From Phycomyces nitens (Eukaryota > Mucoromycota > Mucoromycetes > Mucorales > Phycomycetaceae): a DNA stretch of 64,000 bases. Shown piece by piece: positions 58,330-64,000 of this stretch. The position numbers were made by a program, and so were the translations under genes. Each line of letters begins with the position of its first letter. Positions within the stretch are counted from its first letter, which is position 1. The stretch lies in NCBI GenBank assembly GCA_022702545.1, contig JAHRBC010000005.1, forward strand, positions 4,859,501-4,923,500. Reading direction: 5' to 3'. The notes beneath the pieces were generated by a model, which was not told where the DNA came from, made no database searches, and saw only the letters and a list, made by a program, of their open reading frames with translations.

Positions 58330-58850
58330 TTGCAAATATTAAGGTGACTGCTATTCTATGAATATTGATTTCCATAGAATAGTAGTCACTACTCATAATA
58401 TTATATGAAAAATATATTTATGTTGCAAATATTAAGGTGACTGCTATTCTATGAATATTGATTTCCATAGAATAGTAGTCACTACTCATAATATTATATG
58501 AAAAATATATTTATGTTGCAAATATTAAGGTGACTGCTATTCTATGAATATTGATTTCCATAGAATAGTAGTCACTACTCACAATATTATAGGAAAAATA
58601 TATTTATGTTGCAAATATTAAGGTGACTGCTATTCTATGAATATTGATTTCCATAGAATAGTAGTCACTACTCACAATATTATAGGAAAAATATATTTAT
58701 GATGCAAATATTAAAGTGAGTGCTATTCTATGAATATTGATTTTCATACAATAGTAGTCACTACTTATAATATTATATGAAAAATATATTTATGTTACAA
58801 ATATTAAAGTGAGTGCTATTTCATGAATATTCATTTTCATATATATTAAT
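58330..58850. repeat. Six-unit tandem array of a 93-bp palindromic repeat
   Basis: Units start (at GTGA) at 58344, 58437, 58530, 58623, 58716 and 58809, a constant period of 93 bp. The first four contain arms GTGACTGCTATTCTATG and CATAGAATAGTAGTCAC, complementary except for one base, around a 12-bp centre. The fifth and sixth units are diverged. No gene is visible. 58870-59340 is AT-rich, with short complementary pieces around TTGTCCATC and CAGACAAT. Confidence 0.9.
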
Positions 58851-59368
58851 TAATAAAAAGTTCTAAATCCTCAGATCTGAGAATTTTTTATTTATTCTAT
58901 CTACTATTAGAAGATCAATGAATATAAGATATATTGGCTAATAAAAAGTTTTAATCCCTTAAGTCTGAGGATTTTCTACATAGCATTTATTTATTTTTAG
59001 TATTTTATAAAATAACTTCATATAATATATGTCTATAATGATTATCTATCATATTATTTGTCTCATATATTTTTAGAAGTTAATTTTTATTATAAATAAT
59101 TGTCCATCACTCCTAGGAGTTCAGACAATTCTCATTTAGCTCTAATAATATAAATAAAATATGAATTGTCTATCTACCCCTACGGAGTATCAGACAATCC
59201 AGATTGTCCATCGGAGACTCCGTCCCTCCAATGAGGTTTAGGCTTCCTAAGCCACGCTTTTTTATTCTTTTTAAACAAATTGTATTTCTATTCTAAGAAC
59301 TCTATCTCTTCCAAGCCACGCATCGAGGCTATTAAAGTTTACTTTCAGTAACACAACAAGTGATCAAC

Positions 59369-59563
59369 ATGAACAATGCACCCAACATTTCCGCAGAAGA
59401 AATCCGTGAATTGCTTGCCTTCAAGAAGCAGTGGGAACAAGAGCAGCAACAGCGACTTGTCCAATCCTGTGACCTCCCAGACGAGATCAGAGAAGACCTT
59501 GAGCTGCCCAAGACAGCTATCAAGAAGTTCTGTGGAACGTTCCTCAGGGGTGTCCCTACTTAC
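59369..59563 (+). CDS. Truncated gene of unknown function, cut by element E copy 2
   Basis: The frame starts at ATG 59369 and runs 65 codons to 59563, where CACTGG of element E begins. It is strongly helical and charged (NNAPNISAEEIRELLAFKKQ, then a Gln-rich stretch, then CDLPDEIREDLELPKTAIKK). Codon texture is like that of the transposon genes (GC-rich third positions in AT-rich surroundings). It may be a host gene or the accessory gene of another element; I do not recognise it. The remainder would lie beyond the right end of E, outside the window. Confidence 0.6.
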
Positions 59564-59979
59564 CACTGGAAAAACGGGCTTGATTACCAGTGTGGAAAGA
59601 TAAGTAAACAATAGTGTAATTACCTGAATTATGATAGACTCTACATATAATTCCGCTTGAGAACAACCTGGTCTTAGCTGCTAGCAGTATGTCGTGATAA
59701 TTGCTAGCATAATTATTGAAAGAGGTGCTGCAGCTGAGGTCCAGTAGCACTTTCGGCGGGTATATCTAATTAGGTTATGGGGGGATTAAGCATTTAAATG
59801 TGCGGTTCCGTTTTGAAAGAATCTATTTTGAGAGAATAACACTGTAGTATTTTACATCTTTACTACACTTTTTTCATCCTCATAGTGTAGTATTTAATCT
59901 TCTTTATTCTTCTTGACCAATAATATATCACCCATTATTTGATTTCCCGTTTATAATTGATTGGTAATGTTTTACGTTT

Positions 59980-60790
59980 TTATTTTTATTAGAAAGAATA
60001 GAATGTTTCTAGGTTTAGGGTCTACTATTACGCCTATTCCTATGGCCTAGCCGTTTCTACCCGGTTGCCTGCTGCTATTTGGATGGAATATTTTTCTACA
60101 TAAAAAATACCTGCAAAAATATGAATATCCAGTGATTTTTTGGGCTGCGGGAGTGTTCTGTAAAAGATAAAGAAGTGTTATTGATATGGGGTACAAAGAG
60201 AAAATTTTTGTGTGTCAAAAGATACTTACATTGCAAGAGATGGGCAAGAGTGCGCAAAGGGGACTTGAATTTTAAGGCTGGATGGGCTGTGTGGCGGGTT
60301 TTACTATAAAAAAGGGAATAAAAATTAATATGGGTGAACAGAGTGATGATATATTTAATTTACATACCAGGAGCCGAATGGGTTATCAAAGTAGGGGGTA
60401 TGGTGTGCAAAGGAAGACCAAGTGAGTCTATAAAGCACATAATAATAATTATTAATAAATAGTCTGAATAATATTTTGGATAAGCAAAAGAGATTTATAA
60501 AGAATATTACCTTTATGATTACAATCACGAATGATGGAGGAGGCTGATGGCGTGAATAGAAAGGGCAGTCTACAATGGAATAGAGTCAGAGAGGGAACAA
60601 GTATGATTGAAAGAAAATTTTTTACCTGGTGCCGATGACATCCTTACATAAGTTGTTTGGCCAATCTAAGAGAGAAAGTGAAAATAATTTTTATCAAGAT
60701 GATGATACCAGTGAATGCGGCCAGTGAGTATTTGTCTAGATGGCCATTGTAGAAAGGATGAGTTGCAATGGGAGCGCACATCTATGAAAA
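59980..60790 (-). ncRNA. Element E copy 2 mini-exon unit
   Basis: Same exons as copy 1 on the minus strand, starting at the ATG 60781-60779 behind a CATAG acceptor, with identical GT/AG borders. The 87-codon frame across five exons is open here as well, ending at the same TAA. By my reading the two copies differ at six amino-acid-changing and three silent sites in this frame. The poly(A)-like block is slightly changed (TTTCTAATAAA) at about 59989-59999. Confidence 0.55.
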
Positions 60791-61212
60791 AGAGATTAAT
60801 TTGTGTGTATAAAGAGGTATAAAAAATGTCTTACCAGAGAAAGGCGCCAATATCAAAAAAGCAAGGAAAAGGAAAAATAAAGGGAACCAAAAAAAAGGAG
60901 AGAGTCTGAAAAAATTTTCACCTTTGAAGCATGCTGCGGAAAGCATGATGGATTGAGCCCAAAAACAATATCAAGGCCGATTTGCATCTCAGTGCTTCAA
61001 GACAATAGAGGAACATCTTTATAGTCATTCAAAATGCCTATATATAATGACCTTTTTGATATTCAACCTCTCTTACCTTTACACACACACACACACACAC
61101 TTACTCACTCACTCACCCAAACAGTTTTTGTATGTATATGGTATTTATTTTTATTTCAATTGAACAAAAACTAATAATTATAATCGAAATATACTTTACC
61201 ATATTCTAGAAA

Positions 61213-62384
61213 ATGGTTAACCAAAGAAGAACAATTGCTCCTCGTCCCACTCCTGCTGGTCCTGCTCCTGCTCCTGCTCCTGCTCCTGACATGGAACAGA
61301 TTATGGCAAAGCTTTCCGAGATGGAAGGCAAAATGACAAACGTCGAAGTGCAAGTGGGGTCTGTAAAGGCTCAACTCAACGTTGTTGTGGCTGGTAATGC
61401 TTCAGCCATTAGAGCAATCGGTGCATTGGGTAGTGCCCATAACACTGCTCTTGTCAACTCTCCTGCCATTCCTGTTGCACCTGTTGCTCTTCTACCAGTT
61501 GTGCCAACCAAGCAGACAAACAACGATGTCTATGTAAGTAGCAAATTATATAGTATGTTATCAATTCATTATCTCATATACTGTGTCAGACGGCAATTCG
61601 CAAATTTATGTGGAAGCCAAAGTTTTCGTCGAGAATAGCTGCAGAGATGTTGGCAAACAATAATAAGCCAAAGTGGAATACAAACGTTCCTTTCAACCAA
61701 AGTCCAAACAAGGAGTTAGTTGTTAGGATCCTCAACTACTTGGAGCCCAAGTTTGAGAGCAAGGGAATGAGGAGAAGCGATCTGTACAAGAATCTTCACA
61801 CCAACTTCAGGAGCCAAAGTTCCAGAGACAAGAAGTCTTCTTCGGAGAAAGCTGCCGTGAACACTCGTTCAAGAAGGGCAAACCGTGCAGGCGAGGTAAG
61901 ATATACTTTAAATAACTAATAAATATTTAATATCAAAGAAGCAGTATTAACTGAGAATTTTAGAGCCTTTCTCAGCGCTTGAATGCTTACCTTGACAATG
62001 AGGACACAATCAATGAGATGATGGGCAAAGATTGTGCCAACATGATAATAAAGGAGGCAATGTCCGAGGGTGAATCTGACATAGAGACATCTGAAAGTGG
62101 TACCAAACGTGTCATCCGTACTGTTCGCCCAGGATGGAGAAGTGATGAGGTAAATAATAATAAGGCAATAACTGGGTTACGTGTCTGAATTGTTATATAA
62201 AATATTAATACTTGTATTTCAGTTTAATAGACTCATCACTATTGTTGACTCTCATGTCCTTGATGGAATGGGTTTGCATTCCCATCAATTCTTGCCTCGG
62301 GTTTTTAAGAGTGTGTCAAACTCAGCGGCCCCAAATGACGTGGTTTCCCGCCTCCCACAGTGGGCTTTTAGAAACGATGTATAA
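61213..62384 (+). CDS. Element E copy 2 accessory protein
   Basis: Exons 61213-61533, 61590-61895, 61964-62149 and 62223-62384 (321, 306, 186, 162 nt), phase 0, give 324 residues. Exon 1 has a Pro/Ala repeat (residues about 13-28), then a helical segment MEQIMAKLSEMEGKMTNVEV. Exon 2 has NNNKPKWNTNVPFNQSPNKE and a basic end RSRRANRAGE. Exon 3 has MMGKDCANMIIKEAMSEGES and ends RPGWRSDE. Exon 4 ends VSRLPQWAFRNDV. The frame is intact. The stop lies 129 bp from the convergent transposase stop. Confidence 0.87.
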
Positions 62385-62513
62385 ATAAAGTTGTTGTTTA
62401 TATTTTCTCACCCACTTCCCCAAGAACGTAATACCGTCAATATATATAAAGTATATTTTTTGGTGCCTTAATTTTGGTTATCTTTAAAAGAAGAAGATAT
62501 TTTTTATTTTATA

Positions 62514-64000
62514 TTAGGCGCAGATTTTTTTGGGAAGAGGGATGACGAGCATTGTTTTCCTATTAGTTCGAGTGATTTGCTGTCCAATGGAAACTTCTAA
62601 CAAAATCCTATGCACTGGAAGAATACTGTTCAAGTCATCTGGAGAATGCCTTGGGAGATACACCTCAACACCTTCATTCTCTCGCGTTCTATCACAGGTT
62701 GTGACAAACCATTTAACAAATGCGAAAACATGTTGATTGTCATGAACCATGCGAGTCGGGTGGAGATCATCAACTGGTGGTGGCACGAACTTGTGTGTAA
62801 AGAGATACTGAATCTGGCCTGTATATGCATTTACAACGTCCTCATTGCTGCCAACAAACAGTGCTTGTATAAACGACCCTCCATTTCCTTGTCTGTTTGA
62901 ACCGCGATATACTTGGCCAAGTAAGTTGATGGACTTCAACTTTGTGATCTCGTTATCAACAAAGGAAAATGGGGAGAAGGCGTGCTGATAGCTGGTAAGA
63001 CTGGGAAGGTCATAAGCATGCTTATAATAATCCAGCAAATGTGGATAATCGATATCACCAATTAATGTTTTCATTCCAACTTGCAGAGGAAAAGCCAAAG
63101 GAGGAAGAGGCTTGTTACCCTTTGCAGAATCCATTGTGGTCAGAGAAGCATTTACAAAATCTTGCAAGTTGAACTGAGGATGATTGATTGGCGAAGTTGT
63201 GGCTGGAAGTGTGGGTATAGATACGAGCTTGGCAAAGACAGAAGAGAATGGGATCTTACTGGAGTATCCAAGGACTGCTTGCACATAATCGGCCTTGTAT
63301 GCTTCTTCTACGAAATTCCTCATGTAAGTTGCCTCAAAACTATCCTTTCTGTTAGTGCTCACGTTCTTTAGCAAACCGTTGTATCGCTCAAACCCAAAGA
63401 GCCAATAGCCATACACTGGTCCAAAATCACGAATGGTCTCGCGAAGATGGAGGTGCAGATGCATATTGCAGGTGAGGACACTAGGAGGGTAAAGACGCTC
63501 GCACTTTTGACAGAATTTTTCAAGGTAGTCATGGGCATCGTCAAGTTCTTCAAATGATAGGGATGGCTTTACAAGGAGACGGCAGGCATCGACAAAGTCC
63601 ATCCAGTTTCTGAACTTGTCATCATTGAGAACATCTTTCAACAAGACGGGAGAGTACACCAGCACCCAGGACTTCCATTCGTCAGCTTTCATAAATGAAA
63701 ATCCCTTTCCAATTTTCGCTGTTAATGAAGTGTATGAAGCTGGCAGGATCATTGTCTTGGCGATTTGCTCCATGTCATTAAGTTGTCCATTATTAATATC
63801 GCCACCAGCGATCCACTTGTCCACCATCCTCTTCGCCGTACCCAAGAATAAGTTGTGCATGGGATCAATGATCGTTCCACGTACTAGATCAAAGTATCCA
63901 AGGCGATGCAACTGCGACCATCGAACACCATTTTCGACCTCCAGCTGATGCCTTTCTGAGGGCGTACTTGCACTCTTCCACACCTCAGCATGCACCCTGT
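62514..64000 (-). CDS. Element E copy 2 transposase, C-terminal part
   Basis: The frame is open from the window edge to the stop at 62514-62516, about 495 residues. It contains GTIIDPMHNLFLGTAKRMVD, FSFMKADEWKSWVLVYSPV, MHLHLHLRETIRDFGPVYGY and WLFGFERYNGLLKN, and ends IPLPKKICA. It is closest to element D. The catalytic Asp motifs and finger exon lie beyond 64000. No stop or frameshift was seen in the visible part. Confidence 0.88.
   Translation of the reverse strand, partial: RVHAEVWKSASTPSERHQLEVENGVRWSQLHRLGYFDLVRGTIIDPMHNLFLGTAKRMVDKWIAGGDINNGQLNDMEQIAKTMILPASYTSLTAKIGKGFSFMKADEWKSWVLVYSPVLLKDVLNDDKFRNWMDFVDACRLLVKPSLSFEELDDAHDYLEKFCQKCERLYPPSVLTCNMHLHLHLRETIRDFGPVYGYWLFGFERYNGLLKNVSTNRKDSFEATYMRNFVEEAYKADYVQAVLGYSSKIPFSSVFAKLVSIPTLPATTSPINHPQFNLQDFVNASLTTMDSAKGNKPLPPLAFPLQVGMKTLIGDIDYPHLLDYYKHAYDLPSLTSYQHAFSPFSFVDNEITKLKSINLLGQVYRGSNRQGNGGSFIQALFVGSNEDVVNAYTGQIQYLFTHKFVPPPVDDLHPTRMVHDNQHVFAFVKWFVTTCDRTRENEGVEVYLPRHSPDDLNSILPVHRILLEVSIGQQITRTNRKTMLVIPLPKKICA

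Larger units (their letters stand above)
59564..64000 (-). mobile_element. CACTA-like element E, copy 2 (right end outside window)
   Basis: The left end is CACTGGAAAAACGGGC at 59564, preceded by TAC, which should recur at the other end. It is inverted relative to copy 1. It carries the mini-exon unit (-), accessory gene (+) and the 3' part of the transposase (-). 59580-59980 is subterminal DNA with no gene that I can support. Confidence 0.8.

Noticed and set aside
58330..58850. CRISPR-like array
   Set aside because: The whole 93-bp unit is repeated, including the would-be spacers, and the setting is a eukaryotic transposon region.

Overview
The window comes from a transposon-rich eukaryotic chromosome, most likely an early-diverging (Mucoromycota-type) fungus. 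The reasons are AT-rich intergenic DNA, moderately GC-rich exons, short introns of about 50-120 nt with GTAAGT and TAG borders, and a mix of Tc1/mariner, CACTA-like, Helitron and PIF/Harbinger elements. The organism assignment is inference. Apart from a nuclear tRNA-Gly(GCC) at 33080-33150 and its roughly 2 kb surroundings, almost everything visible is mobile DNA.

The main actors are related CACTA-superfamily elements with termini of the form CACTGSRAAAA and 3-bp target duplications; I call them A to E and G. Four families (A, B, C, D) show the same three-part layout. Unit 1 is a Tnp2-like transposase of about 940-980 aa, with a separate N-terminal C-x-C-x2-C-x17-H finger exon and an acidic exon. 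Unit 2 is a convergent four-exon accessory protein of about 310-350 aa with an almost invariant exon structure (a 306-nt second exon in four families). Unit 3 runs divergently from the accessory gene. It is an intron-rich transcription unit of 38-80 nt mini-exons that I cannot match to a known CACTA component and that behaves like a spliced non-coding RNA. Family E has units 2 and 3 and part of unit 1 in view. Unit 3 is the best candidate for something undescribed.

Layout: 1-561 is the end of a Tc1 transposase. At 755-23349 lies element A, whose transposase is split by element B copy 1 (3201-18721, duplication CTC). B copy 1 is split in its third unit by element C (8773-16683, duplication AGT), and C carries an intact-looking Tc1-like element (9076-10423, duplication TA). 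This gives four nested generations. Removing B and one duplication rejoins the A transposase in frame. At 23350-25183 is a fragment of element E. At 25667-32474 is a complete element D copy 1 (duplication TTA). At 32475-34505 is the tRNA island. At 34506 element G starts and is interrupted at 34781 by B copy 2. B copy 2 stops at 41860 at a Helitron (41861-47150, minus strand), after which element D copy 2 continues to 55005. The two Helitron flanks belong to different elements, so the locus is a recombinant or an assembly join. D copy 2 is interrupted by a true CACTA element F (49721-52681, duplication AGA). At 55411-58058 is a PIF/Harbinger element, followed by palindromic tandem repeats, a truncated unknown gene (59369-59563) and element E copy 2 (59564 to the window end).

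Copies of B and of D differ mainly by transitions at CpG, and two of the nonsense mutations are CGA to TGA. This points to cytosine methylation and deamination of these transposons. Several copies carry single-base frameshifts, while the A, C and D copy 1 transposases keep long intact frames.
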